This document shows positions 9,624 to 17,807 of a DNA stretch of 64,000 nt, piece after piece. The notes below the pieces were generated by a model that saw nothing but the letters and a program-made list of their open reading frames with translations, had not been told where the DNA came from and searched no databases. Both the position numbers and the translations under genes were made by a program. The DNA is taken from NCBI RefSeq assembly GCF_013624435.2, contig NZ_CP061768.1, forward strand, positions 3,190,001 through 3,254,000, written 5' to 3'. Position 1 is the first letter of the stretch; each line of letters begins with the position of its first letter. The stretch is from Nocardioides campestrisoli (lineage in GTDB: Bacteria > Actinomycetota > Actinomycetes > Propionibacteriales > Nocardioidaceae).

Positions 9624-10895
9624 ATGAGTGACACACCGCCGCCCAGCTTCTACGGCAGCTCTCCCGACCCCGAGCAGGCTCCGGGACAGCAGCCTCCGCG
9701 TGCGCAGTCGCCCTTCGGACTGCACGACACCCAGGCCATGCCGCCGCAGGGGAACGCCCCTGCCGGCCCGGCCGGACGCCGTCCCGGTGGACGGACCGGC
9801 CTGGTCGCCGGCGTGCTGACCGGTGCCCTCGTCGTCGGTGGTCTCGCCGGTCTCGGCGGGGCCGCGATCCACGAGGAGTGGATCGCCGACGACTCCTCCT
9901 CTTCCTCCTCCGCCAGCTCCGAGGTCGCCCCGCCGGTGATCGACAAGGACACTCCCCAGGCCGGCCGCGGGTCGGTCGAGGGGGTCGCCGACCAGGTGCT
10001 GCCCTCCGTGGTTCGCATCGACGTCTCGGGCGCCAACGGCGCCGGGTCCGGCTCCGGCATCGTGCTCACCGAGGACGGACAGATCCTCACCAACGAGCAC
10101 GTGATCTCCGGGGTCTCGTCCGGCGGCACGATCAGCGTCGCCTTCGACGACGGCACCCGCGCCGAGGCCGAGGTGCTCGGCGCCGACCCGCTCACCGACA
10201 CCGCGGTGATCCAGGCCAAGGACGTCTCCGGCCTGACCCCGGCCACGATCGGCAACTCCGCGGACCTCCGCGTCGGCCAGCAGGTGGTCGCCATCGGCTC
10301 TCCGTTCGGCCTCGACGCGACCGTCACCAGCGGCATCGTGAGCGCGCTCGGTCGCCCGGTCAACGTCAGCTCCGACGGTCAGGGCAACTCCACGACGTAC
10401 CCCGCGATCCAGACCGACGCAGCGATCAACCCCGGCAACAGCGGAGGCCCGCTGGTCGACCTGAGCGGCCGCGTGGTGGGCATCAACTCCTCGATCCGCA
10501 CCGCCACCAGCAACGTCAGTGGCCAGGGCGGCTCGATCGGCCTCGGCTTCGCCATCCCGATCGACGAGATCATGCCCGTGGTCGAGCAGATGGCCGACGG
10601 CGAGACGCCGACCCACGCCCGGATGGGCGTCCAGGTCTCCGACGCCTCGGCCTCCTCCGACTCCTCCTCGCTCGGCGCCCTGGTCGGCGACGTGACCTCC
10701 GGGTCCAGCGCCGACAAGGCCGGGCTCGAGTCCGGCGACGTGATCACCAAGGTCGACGACGAGGTGATCGACAGCGCCGACGACCTGGTCGCCACGGTGC
10801 GCACCTACCGTCCCGACGACGAGGTCAAGGTCACCGTGATGCGCGACGGCGAGGAGCGCACCGTCGACCTGGTGCTCGACTCCGACGCCGACTGA
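9624..10895 (+). CDS. Membrane-anchored HtrA/DegP-like serine protease with PDZ domain
   Basis: This envelope quality-control protease has 423 residues. A Pro/Gln-rich cytoplasmic N-terminus (1-57) is followed by a TM helix (about 58-80), a Ser-rich linker, and an S1C protease domain with His159 (TNEHV), Asp192 (LTDTAV) and Ser273 (NPGNSGGPLVD). A PDZ domain occupies about 335-420 (KAGLESGDVITKVDD). The ATG at 9624 is preferred: CACAGT ends 7 nt before it, which would give a leaderless mRNA, and AGGAG lies only 2 nt away. It resembles mycobacterial PepD/HtrA; the exact paralogue is not assigned. Confidence 0.9.
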   Translation: MSDTPPPSFYGSSPDPEQAPGQQPPRAQSPFGLHDTQAMPPQGNAPAGPAGRRPGGRTGLVAGVLTGALVVGGLAGLGGAAIHEEWIADDSSSSSSASSEVAPPVIDKDTPQAGRGSVEGVADQVLPSVVRIDVSGANGAGSGSGIVLTEDGQILTNEHVISGVSSGGTISVAFDDGTRAEAEVLGADPLTDTAVIQAKDVSGLTPATIGNSADLRVGQQVVAIGSPFGLDATVTSGIVSALGRPVNVSSDGQGNSTTYPAIQTDAAINPGNSGGPLVDLSGRVVGINSSIRTATSNVSGQGGSIGLGFAIPIDEIMPVVEQMADGETPTHARMGVQVSDASASSDSSSLGALVGDVTSGSSADKAGLESGDVITKVDDEVIDSADDLVATVRTYRPDDEVKVTVMRDGEERTVDLVLDSDAD

Positions 10896-10912
10896 GAGCC
10901 AGTCCTCTCTCA
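10893..10912. terminator. Small hairpin between convergent htrA-like and ABC-F genes
   Basis: TGAGAG (10893-10898) and CTCTCA (10907-10912) pair across an 8-nt loop and include both stop codons. With only a 6-bp stem the terminator role is uncertain. Confidence 0.3.
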
Positions 10913-12607
10913 ACGGGTCCGGCGGACCCGGGTCTCGTCCCAGACCGCCTCGGCGGTCTCGTAGACCCGGCCGTCGGACCCGTAGACCAGGAACCGGTCG
11001 AAGCCCCGGGCGAACCAGCGGTCGTGGGTGACCGCGACCACGGTCCCCTCGAAGGAGGCGAGCCCCGCCTCCAGCGCCTCGGCGGACTGCACGTCGAGGT
11101 TGTCGGTGGGCTCGTCGAGCAGCAGCAGGGTGGCCCCTGAGAGCTCCAGGAGCAGGATCTGGAACCGGGCCTGCTGGCCGCCGCTGAGCTGCTCGAAGCG
11201 CTGCTCGGCGCTGGCGCTCAGCTCGTAGCGGTCCAGCACCCGGCTCGCCTGCTCCCGCCCCATGCCGGCCCGACCGCTGCCGTCGGGCCCGACCTCTCCG
11301 CGGTGCAGCACCTCCAGGAGCGTCCGGCCCGCCAGCTCGGGGTGGTCGTGGGTCTGGACGAACCAGCCCGGCCGCACCCGGGCTCCCAGCCGGGCCACGC
11401 CGGTGTGCGGCACCGGGGCCGGCCGGACCTCGCCCACCGGCCGGTTCGCCACCTCCGGGTCGGTGCCCCCGGCGGCGAGCAGGCGCAGGAAGTGCGACTT
11501 GCCCGAGCCGTTGCTGCCCAGCACCGCCACCCGCTCGCCGTACCAGACCTCGAGGTCGAACGGCTCCATCAACCCGGTCAGTCCGAGGCCCGTGCAGACC
11601 ACGGCGCGCTTGCCGGTGCGTCCGCCCCGCAGCCGCATCACCACCTGCTGCTCGCGGGGCTGCTCGGTCGGCGGGCCCACCTCCTCGAACCGTCGCAGCC
11701 GGGTCTGCGCGGCCTGGTAGCGGCTGGCCATGTCGGAGTTGTACGCCGCCTTCTGCTTGTACATCAGCATCTGCGTGCGCAGCTTGGCCTGCTCCTCGTC
11801 CCACCGCCTGCGCAGCTCCTCGAACCGCAGGAACCGCTCCTCGCGCGCCCGGTTGTACGTCGCGAAGCCGCCGGCATGGGTCCACACCAGGTTGCCCGCG
11901 TGACCCAGCTCGACGGTGACGATCCGGGTGGCGGTGTTTGCCAGCAGCTCGCGGTCGTGGCTGACGAACAGGATCGTCTTGGGCGAGCTGCGGATCCGCT
12001 CCTCCAGCCAGAGCTTCCCGGGCACGTCGAGGTAGTTGTCGGGCTCGTCGAGGAGCAGCACCTCGTCCGGGCCGGCCAGCAGGTACTCCAGCACCAGCCT
12101 CTTCTGCTCGCCGCCCGAGAGGGTGCCGAGCAGCCGGTTCCGCGCCCGGTCGTAGGGCACGCCCAGCGCCCGCACCGTGCAGACGTCCCAGACGACCTCC
12201 TGGTCGTACCCACCGGCGTCGGCGTAGTCGGCCAGGGCCGCGGCGTAGCGCATCTGGGTCGGCTCGTCGTCGACCTCCATCAGCGCGCGCTCGCAGGCGT
12301 CCACCGCGGCCGCGGCCCGGCGTACCGACGCCGGCGAGACCGAGAGCAGCAGGTCCGCGACGGTCTCGTCGCTGCCGCCGTGGCCCACCAGCTGCCGCAT
12401 CACCCCCAGCGAGCCGCTGCGGGTCACCGCCCCGCCGTGCGGCTCGAGGTCGCCGGTGACCAGCCGCAGCAGGGTCGTCTTGCCCGCGCCGTTGGCCCCC
12501 ACCAGGGCGATCTTGGCGCCGTCGCCGACCCGGAACGACACGTCCTCCAGCAGGACACGCCCGTCGGGCAGCTCGTACCGGACCCCGGACACCTCGACAT
12601 GACCCAC
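10910..12607 (-). CDS. ABC-F family ATPase (first of two)
   Basis: This soluble protein has two ABC domains and no membrane part, as in ribosome-associated ABC-F factors. In 565 residues the first domain has GANGAGKT (37-44) and LSGGEQKR, and the second GSNGSGKS and LSGGQQARFQ; a charged linker lies between them (RRWDEEQAKLRTQ). The GTG at 12607 is preferred over an in-frame GTG at 12643 because a GGGGGAGG ribosome site sits 8 nt upstream. It could be a housekeeping translation factor or an antibiotic-protection protein; sequence alone does not decide. Confidence 0.88.
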   Translation of the reverse strand: MGHVEVSGVRYELPDGRVLLEDVSFRVGDGAKIALVGANGAGKTTLLRLVTGDLEPHGGAVTRSGSLGVMRQLVGHGGSDETVADLLLSVSPASVRRAAAAVDACERALMEVDDEPTQMRYAAALADYADAGGYDQEVVWDVCTVRALGVPYDRARNRLLGTLSGGEQKRLVLEYLLAGPDEVLLLDEPDNYLDVPGKLWLEERIRSSPKTILFVSHDRELLANTATRIVTVELGHAGNLVWTHAGGFATYNRAREERFLRFEELRRRWDEEQAKLRTQMLMYKQKAAYNSDMASRYQAAQTRLRRFEEVGPPTEQPREQQVVMRLRGGRTGKRAVVCTGLGLTGLMEPFDLEVWYGERVAVLGSNGSGKSHFLRLLAAGGTDPEVANRPVGEVRPAPVPHTGVARLGARVRPGWFVQTHDHPELAGRTLLEVLHRGEVGPDGSGRAGMGREQASRVLDRYELSASAEQRFEQLSGGQQARFQILLLELSGATLLLLDEPTDNLDVQSAEALEAGLASFEGTVVAVTHDRWFARGFDRFLVYGSDGRVYETAEAVWDETRVRRTR

Positions 12608-12715
12608 CCAGGGATCCTCCCCCGAGAAGGACCCCGGACGCACCTCGACAACCCCGGGGCAAGGTCCGGGGACTCCCCCGACGCGACGGCGTCGCGACTA
12701 CTCTTCACTTCCACC

Positions 12716-14002
12716 ATGACAACCTTGCTGCCGTCGATGCGCACGCGGATGCGTCGCACCGCCCTCCGACTCGCCGCCCGACGGGCCGAGGGGATCGACG
12801 TCTCCTCGCTCCGTGCGGTGCCCGCGGCCTGGCGCTTCCCGCTCCAGCGGGACGCGCTGGACCCGGTCCCCGCGCTCGCCGAGGCCCGCTCCCGCGGCGA
12901 GGTGGTCCGGCTGGCCCGGCTGCTCGGCACCGACGTGTGGCTGGTCACCGGGCACGCGGCGGCCAGGACCGTGCTCTCGGACTCGGACTCCTTCGGCAAC
13001 GACGTCCGCCACCTCTTCGGCCGGCAGGGGCGCACCCCGGCCGAGCAGATCGGCGGCCTGGGCATGACCGACGACCCCGAGCACCAGCGCCTGCGCCGCG
13101 TGCTGACCCCGGAGTTCACCCGTCGCCGGCTGGCCCGGCTCGACGAGGCGGTCTCGCGCGTGGTCGCCGACTGCCTCGACGACCTGGAGGCGCACGGCCC
13201 CGAGGTCGACCTCGTGGAGCGCTTCGGCTTCGCCGTCCCCTTCCGGGTGATCTGCGAGCTGCTCGGGCTGCCCGAGGTGGACCGGGAGGAGTTCCGGCGC
13301 CGCGGCAGCGCCCGGTTCGACCTGACCACCGGCGGGCTGGGCCCCTTCGCCGCCACCGCGGGCACCCGTGAGTTCCTGATCGACCTGGTGGCGCGCGAGC
13401 GCCGCTCCCCCTTCCTGCCCGACGGGCTGCTGGCCGGGATCATCGCCCAGCACGGTCACGAGCTGGACGACGTCGAGATCGGCGGCCTGGCCGACGGGGT
13501 CTTCGTCGGCGGTTACGAGACCAGCGCGAGCATGCTCTCCCTGGGGGCCTACGTCCTCTCCCGCGACCCCGTGGCGCACGAGCTGGTGCGCACGGGCTCG
13601 CCCGAGCAGGTGGACGCGGTGGTCGAGGAGCTGCTGCGCTACATCTGCCCCGTGCAAGTGGCCTTCCCGCGCTTCGCCCGCCGCCCGGTGACCGTGGCGG
13701 GGGTGCCGATGAGCCAGGGCGACCTCGTCGTTGTCTCGCTCTCGGCCGCCGGCCGGGACCCGGCGGTGCGCCCCGACCGTGGCGACTTCGACCCGCTCGC
13801 CGCACCCGGCGGTCAGCTGGCCTTCGGGCACGGCATGCACCGCTGCGTGGGCGCCGAGCTGGCCCGGATGGAGCTGCGCGCCGGACTGGTCGGCCTGACC
13901 CGCCGGTTCCCCGCGATGCAGGTGAGCGACCCCGCGGACCTCCGGTTCACCGAGCTCTCCATCGTCTACGGCCTGGAGGCCCTGCCGGTGCGGCTGGCCT
14001 GA
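12716..14002 (+). CDS. Cytochrome P450
   Basis: This is a heme-thiolate monooxygenase of the soluble bacterial type, 428 residues. The I-helix oxygen site is GGYETSAS, the K-helix ExxR is in VVEELLRY, and the heme loop is FGHGMHRCVG with ligand Cys377. There is no TM helix and no fused reductase, so it needs a ferredoxin partner, and none is visible nearby. TACTCT at 12699-12704 lies 11 nt before the ATG, suggesting a very short leader. It sits just upstream of the acyl-CoA dehydrogenase pair, so a steroid, terpenoid or fatty-acid substrate is possible; the substrate is not known. Confidence 0.93.
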   Translation: MTTLLPSMRTRMRRTALRLAARRAEGIDVSSLRAVPAAWRFPLQRDALDPVPALAEARSRGEVVRLARLLGTDVWLVTGHAAARTVLSDSDSFGNDVRHLFGRQGRTPAEQIGGLGMTDDPEHQRLRRVLTPEFTRRRLARLDEAVSRVVADCLDDLEAHGPEVDLVERFGFAVPFRVICELLGLPEVDREEFRRRGSARFDLTTGGLGPFAATAGTREFLIDLVARERRSPFLPDGLLAGIIAQHGHELDDVEIGGLADGVFVGGYETSASMLSLGAYVLSRDPVAHELVRTGSPEQVDAVVEELLRYICPVQVAFPRFARRPVTVAGVPMSQGDLVVVSLSAAGRDPAVRPDRGDFDPLAAPGGQLAFGHGMHRCVGAELARMELRAGLVGLTRRFPAMQVSDPADLRFTELSIVYGLEALPVRLA

Positions 14003-14044
14003 ACCTTCTGGCCGCCTTGGGCGCTGCGCACATGGTCCTGGGAC

Positions 14045-14070
14045 CTCCGCCCAGCAGATGATGGGCGGAG
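14045..14070 (+). other. 9-bp perfect inverted repeat upstream of the ACAD pair
   Basis: CTCCGCCCA (14045-14053) and TGGGCGGAG (14062-14070) are exact complements with an 8-nt spacer. The repeat lies between the P450 stop and the next ATG, 21 bp before that ATG. It could be a terminator for the P450, an operator, or a leader hairpin. Confidence 0.45.
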
Positions 14071-14091
14071 TCGACGCGAGAGGGGCTGCTG

Positions 14092-15243
14092 ATGCGGCTT
14101 GAGCTGTCCACGGAGGACCGGGCATTCCGTCAGGAGATGGCCGAGTTCTTCACCACCGAGGTTCCCGCCTCCATCCGCACCGCCGTGCTCGAGGGCCAGG
14201 AGATCAGCCCGGACATGATCCGGGAGAGCCAGCGCGCGCTCAACGCCGCCGGGCTGGCGGTCCCGCACTGGCCCACCGAGTGGGGCGGCCGGGACTGGAC
14301 CGACCTGCAGCGGCACCTGTGGCACGAGGAGATGGTGCGCGCCGGGGTGCCGGCGCCGTTGCCCTTCAACACCTCGATGATCGGCCCGGTGCTGGCGCAG
14401 TTCGCCTCCCAGGAGATGAAGGAGCGCTTCCTGCCGGCCACCGCCAACCTGGACATCTGGTGGTCCCAGGGGTTCAGCGAGCCCGACGCCGGCTCCGACC
14501 TGGCCGGCCTGCGCACCACCGCGGTGCGCGACGGCGAGGACTGGATCGTCAACGGGCAGAAGACCTGGACCACCCTGGGCCAGTACGGCGACTGGATCTT
14601 CACCCTGGTCCGCACCGACCCCGACGCCAAGAAGCAGCTGGGCATCTCGATGCTGCTCATCGACATGACCAGCCCCGGCCTGGAGGTCCGGCCGATCGAG
14701 CTGATCGACGGCGGCCACGAGGTCAACGAGGTCTGGTTCACCGACGTCCGGGTGCCGGGCGAGAACCTGGTGGGCGAGGTCAACCAGGGCTGGACGATGG
14801 CCAAGTTCCTGCTCGGCAACGAGCGGGTCGGGGTGGCGCCGGTGGCGATGGTCAAGCGGATGCTGGCCCGGGCCAAGGCACTCGCCGGCGACCAGCTGGC
14901 CGACCCGCTCACCCGGGCTCGGATCGCCGAGCTGGAGAACGAGCTGCTCGCCCTCGAGCTGACCGCCCTGCGCGTGGTCGCCCACTCCGCCGGGGGCGCG
15001 CCGCACCCGGCCAGCAGCGTGCTCAAGCTGCGCGGGACCGAGCTCCAGCAGGCGGTCAGCGAGCTGATGGTCGACCTGGCCGGACCGGCGTCGCTGGTGC
15101 CGACGGCGGCCGAGGGCTCCGACGTACCCCTGTGGGCCCGCCGGGCCGCACCGGTCTACCTCAACTACCGCAAGGCGTCGATCTACGGCGGGTCCAACGA
15201 GATCCAGCGCCAGATCATCGCCCGCACGATCCTGGGACTGTAG
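14092..15243 (+). CDS. Acyl-CoA dehydrogenase, first of an adjacent pair
   Basis: This FAD enzyme forms the 2,3-double bond of acyl-CoAs. It has 383 residues: the flavin-contact segment is FSEPDAGSDLAGLRTTA (about 128-145), followed by the beta-domain (WIVNGQKTWTT) and the C-terminal IYGGSNEIQRQII. In that last loop the position held by the catalytic Glu of medium-chain dehydrogenases (YEGT) is Gly, so the base must lie elsewhere or in a partner. It is 10 bp upstream of a second, similarly sized ACAD, the layout of heterotetrameric actinobacterial enzymes used on steroid side chains and rings. Confidence 0.92.
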   Translation: MRLELSTEDRAFRQEMAEFFTTEVPASIRTAVLEGQEISPDMIRESQRALNAAGLAVPHWPTEWGGRDWTDLQRHLWHEEMVRAGVPAPLPFNTSMIGPVLAQFASQEMKERFLPATANLDIWWSQGFSEPDAGSDLAGLRTTAVRDGEDWIVNGQKTWTTLGQYGDWIFTLVRTDPDAKKQLGISMLLIDMTSPGLEVRPIELIDGGHEVNEVWFTDVRVPGENLVGEVNQGWTMAKFLLGNERVGVAPVAMVKRMLARAKALAGDQLADPLTRARIAELENELLALELTALRVVAHSAGGAPHPASSVLKLRGTELQQAVSELMVDLAGPASLVPTAAEGSDVPLWARRAAPVYLNYRKASIYGGSNEIQRQIIARTILGL

Positions 15244-15253
15244 GGAGCATCCG

Positions 15254-16399
15254 ATGGACTTCACCCACGACGACGAGCAGGTCGCCCTCCGTGACGCGGT
15301 GCGGGCCCTGCTGACCAAGAAGTACGGCGACTTCGAGGAGCGGCGGCGCACCGTGCGCGCCGAGCCCGGCTTCGACGAGACCCTGTGGCGCCAGCTCGCC
15401 GAGATGGGCGTGCTCGGCCTGGCCTTCGACGAGGAGTACGGCGGGATGGGCGCCGGGCCGGTCGAGATCGGCCTGGTCGCCGAGGAGATCGGGCGGGTCC
15501 TGGCCCCGGAGCCGTTCCTGGCCGCGGTGGTGCTGGGCGGAGGCGCCGTGGCCGCCGCGGGCACCGAGACCCAGCGCGCCGAGCTGATCGCCGCGCTCGC
15601 CTCGGGCGAGCTCCGGCTGGCGCTCGCCCACCACGACGGGGGCACACCGACCCGCGCCGAGGGCAGCGGGGACGCGTGGACCCTGACCGGGGTCAAGGAG
15701 CCGGTGCTGAGCGGCGACGCCGAGCGGCTGGTCGTCTCCGCCGAGCTGCCTGAGGGCGGCACCGGCCTCTTCCTGGTCGACGGCGACGCCGTCACCCGGA
15801 CCACCTCGCGGGCCTACGACGGGTCCCGGGTCTCCCGGGTCGAGCTGGACCGCACGGCGGCGACCCCACTGGGCGAGCCGGGGGTCGACGCCTCGGCCGC
15901 ACTCGCCTCGGTCCTCGACCTGGGCCGGATCGCGGCCTGCCACGAGGCGCTGGGCGGGATGGCCGTGGCACTGGAGACCACCACGGCGTACCTGAAGAGC
16001 CGCAAGCAGTTCGGCGTGCCGCTCAACACCTTCCAGGCGCTCAACTTCCGGGCGGCCGACATGTACGTCTCGCTCGAGCTGACGCGCAGCACGGTCGCCT
16101 GGGCCACCATGGTGGTCGCGTCGGGGGCCGACCCGGCACTGACGCACGAGGCGGTCACCCGGGCGGCGCTGCAGACCAGCCGGGCCGGCCGGCACGTGGG
16201 CCAGGAGGCGGTCCAGCTGCACGGCGGGATCGGGATGACCGCGGAGTACCTGGTCGGGAACATCACCGCCCACCTCACCGCGCTCGACCACCTGCTGGGC
16301 GACGGCCGGCGGCACCTGACCGAGCTGGCCGCCGGGGTCGACGGCTACCCCGGGCTGGACCCGCTGGCTCCGACCATGCGCAGCGCCAGCTCGGCGTAG
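15254..16399 (+). CDS. Acyl-CoA dehydrogenase, second of the pair, degenerate FAD segment
   Basis: The 381-residue protein has an ACAD N-domain (DETLWRQLAEMGVLGLAFDEEYGG) and C-domain (LKSRKQFGVPLNTFQALN; QEAVQLHGGIGMTAEY). The usual EPxAGSD flavin motif in the middle is not recognisable; the region reads ALAHHDGGTPTRAEGSG. Partial loss of cofactor residues in one of two adjacent ACADs is typical of alpha2-beta2 enzymes such as the mycobacterial steroid ChsE pairs. Its last 55 bp overlap the 3' end of the convergent TetR gene. Confidence 0.9.
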   Translation: MDFTHDDEQVALRDAVRALLTKKYGDFEERRRTVRAEPGFDETLWRQLAEMGVLGLAFDEEYGGMGAGPVEIGLVAEEIGRVLAPEPFLAAVVLGGGAVAAAGTETQRAELIAALASGELRLALAHHDGGTPTRAEGSGDAWTLTGVKEPVLSGDAERLVVSAELPEGGTGLFLVDGDAVTRTTSRAYDGSRVSRVELDRTAATPLGEPGVDASAALASVLDLGRIAACHEALGGMAVALETTTAYLKSRKQFGVPLNTFQALNFRAADMYVSLELTRSTVAWATMVVASGADPALTHEAVTRAALQTSRAGRHVGQEAVQLHGGIGMTAEYLVGNITAHLTALDHLLGDGRRHLTELAAGVDGYPGLDPLAPTMRSASSA

Positions 16400-16968
16400 T
16401 GGTCGGCGACCTGGTCCGGGCTCCAGCCGCCGGCGGCGTACCAGCGGGAGACGTCGATGCCCAGCGAGAGCAGGGCGGCGCCGGTCACCGCCGGCTCGGG
16501 GGTGTCGAACTCCCCGTCGCGCACGCCGCGCCGGACCAGGTCGCGCACCAGCATGTCCATCGCGTGCCGCAGGCCGTCGATCTCCGCGCGGTGCTCGGGG
16601 GCGAGGGCGCCGAGCTCGTAGTTGACGATCCGGGCCACGGTGTTGTTGGCCGCGTGGTGCCGGACGAAGTCGCGGACCAGCACCCGCAGCTGCTCGGCCG
16701 GCTGCTCGGAGGCGGCCACCGCCTGCTCGCAGATGCCCAGCGCGGTGCGGTGCCCGGCCAGGGAGATCTCGTGCAGCAGCTCCTCCTTCGAGCCGTAGTG
16801 CACGTAGAGCGCCGCCGGGCTCATGCCGGCTGCGGAGGCGATGTCGCGCGTGGTGGTGCCGTGGAAGCCGCGCGCGGCGAAGGCCTGCACCGCGGCGTCG
16901 AGCAGCCGGGCTCGGGCGTCGCGTCCCCTCGCGGAGGGCGCGCCGGGGGGATTGACGGGGTCGGCCAT
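16345..16968 (-). CDS. TetR-family transcriptional regulator
   Basis: The 207-residue protein has an N-terminal TetR helix-turn-helix (about 15-62, LLDAAVQAFAARGFHGTTTR through AAGMSPAALYVHYGSKEELL) and a helical ligand domain. The ATG at 16968 is chosen: TACTAT ends 7 nt upstream, indicating a leaderless message, and the family N-terminus fits. It is divergent from the SDR-APH-ACAD operon and converges with the ACAD pair. It is likely a repressor that senses an acyl-CoA-type pathway intermediate and also represses itself through the palindrome at 16982-16995. The ligand is unknown. Confidence 0.9.
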   Translation of the reverse strand: MADPVNPPGAPSARGRDARARLLDAAVQAFAARGFHGTTTRDIASAAGMSPAALYVHYGSKEELLHEISLAGHRTALGICEQAVAASEQPAEQLRVLVRDFVRHHAANNTVARIVNYELGALAPEHRAEIDGLRHAMDMLVRDLVRRGVRDGEFDTPEPAVTGAALLSLGIDVSRWYAAGGWSPDQVADHYAELALRMVGASGSSPG

Positions 16969-16975
16969 GCCAGAG

Positions 16976-17005
16976 ATAGTAAGCAAGCGCTTAGTCAGGG
17001 GGCAA
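16976..17005 (-). promoter_or_regulatory. Leaderless promoter of the tetR gene
   Basis: On the minus strand, TTGCCC (17000-17005), an 18-nt spacer and TACTAT (16976-16981) are well matched. The expected start site coincides with the ATG at 16968. The operator palindrome occupies the spacer. Confidence 0.55.
16982..16995. promoter_or_regulatory. TetR-type operator palindrome, KstR2-like
   Basis: AGCAAGCGCTTAGT is centred on the perfect 8-bp palindrome AAGCGCTT and lies between the tetR start (16968) and the SDR start (17055). It matches the KstR2 consensus AnCAAGnnCTTGnT except for one base (A for G at the twelfth position). Binding by the adjacent TetR protein is inferred. Confidence 0.55.
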
Positions 17006-17054
17006 CCCTGAGGGAGCCGTCCCACCACCGGACCGACATCGCAGGAGACAGCAC

Positions 17055-17807
17055 GTGCACGGACTCAACGGCAAGACCGCGATCATCACCGGCGCGAGCC
17101 GCGGCATCGGGCTGGGCATCGCCCAGCGGCTGGTCGCCGAGGGCGTACGCGTCTGCGTGACCGCCCGCAAGGCGGAGGCGCTGGAGGAGGCCGTGGCCGC
17201 GCTCGGCGGACCCGAGCACGCGATCGGCGTGGCCGGCAACGCCAGCGACGAGAGCCACCGGGAGGAGGTGGTCGCCCGCACCCTCGAGACCTTCGGCAGC
17301 GTCGACCTGCTGGTCAACAACACCGGCATCAACCCGGTCTACGGGCCGATGGTCGAGATCGACCTGGACGCCGCGCGCAAGATCGTCGAGACCAACGTGA
17401 TCAGCGCGCTGGCCTGGGTGCAGTCGGCCCACCGGGCGTGGATGGGCGAGCACGGCGGCTCGGTGGTCAACATCTCCTCGGTCGCCGGCACCAAGCCCGC
17501 GCCCGGGATCACCATGTACGGCGCCAGCAAGGCGATGCTGATCAGCGTCACCGAGTCGCTGGCCGTCGAGCTGGGCCCCGACATCCGGGTCAACGCGGTC
17601 GCCCCGGCGGTGGTGAAGACCCGCTTCGCCAGCGCGCTCTACGAGGGCCGGGAGGAGGAGGTCGCCTCGTCCTACCCGCTCAAGCGGCTCGGTGTGCCGG
17701 AGGACATCGGCAGCGTGGTGGCGTTCCTGCTCTCCGACGAGGCCGCCTGGCTGACCGGCCAGACCCTGGTGGTCGACGGCGGGCTGACGCTGACCGGCGG
17801 CGTCTGA
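17055..17807 (+). CDS. SDR-family oxidoreductase, first gene of six-gene operon
   Basis: This NAD(P)-dependent short-chain dehydrogenase has 250 residues. The Rossmann motif is TGASRGIG (12-19), with the NNTG strand, Ser141/142, and catalytic Tyr155 and Lys159 (YGASK). The C-terminal WLTGQTLVVDGGLTLTGG is typical of classical SDRs such as FabG-like 3-hydroxyacyl-CoA dehydrogenases. The GTG start has AGGAG 7 nt upstream. It overlaps the next gene as TGATG. Context suggests a hydroxyacyl- or keto-intermediate substrate. Confidence 0.93.
   Translation: MHGLNGKTAIITGASRGIGLGIAQRLVAEGVRVCVTARKAEALEEAVAALGGPEHAIGVAGNASDESHREEVVARTLETFGSVDLLVNNTGINPVYGPMVEIDLDAARKIVETNVISALAWVQSAHRAWMGEHGGSVVNISSVAGTKPAPGITMYGASKAMLISVTESLAVELGPDIRVNAVAPAVVKTRFASALYEGREEEVASSYPLKRLGVPEDIGSVVAFLLSDEAAWLTGQTLVVDGGLTLTGGV

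Noticed and set aside
9597..12662. 1021-codon minus-strand open frame across the protease and ABC-F genes
   Set aside because: It spans two real genes in other frames, and its translation is Arg/Gly/Ala-rich with no family pattern.
11303..12715. Long upstream extension of the P450 frame
   Set aside because: The extra residues are antisense to the ABC-F gene and not P450-like. The true start at 12716 gives a normal-length P450.
16982..16995. Exact KstR2 site
   Set aside because: One consensus base differs and the adjacent TetR was not shown to be KstR2, so it is called only KstR2-like.
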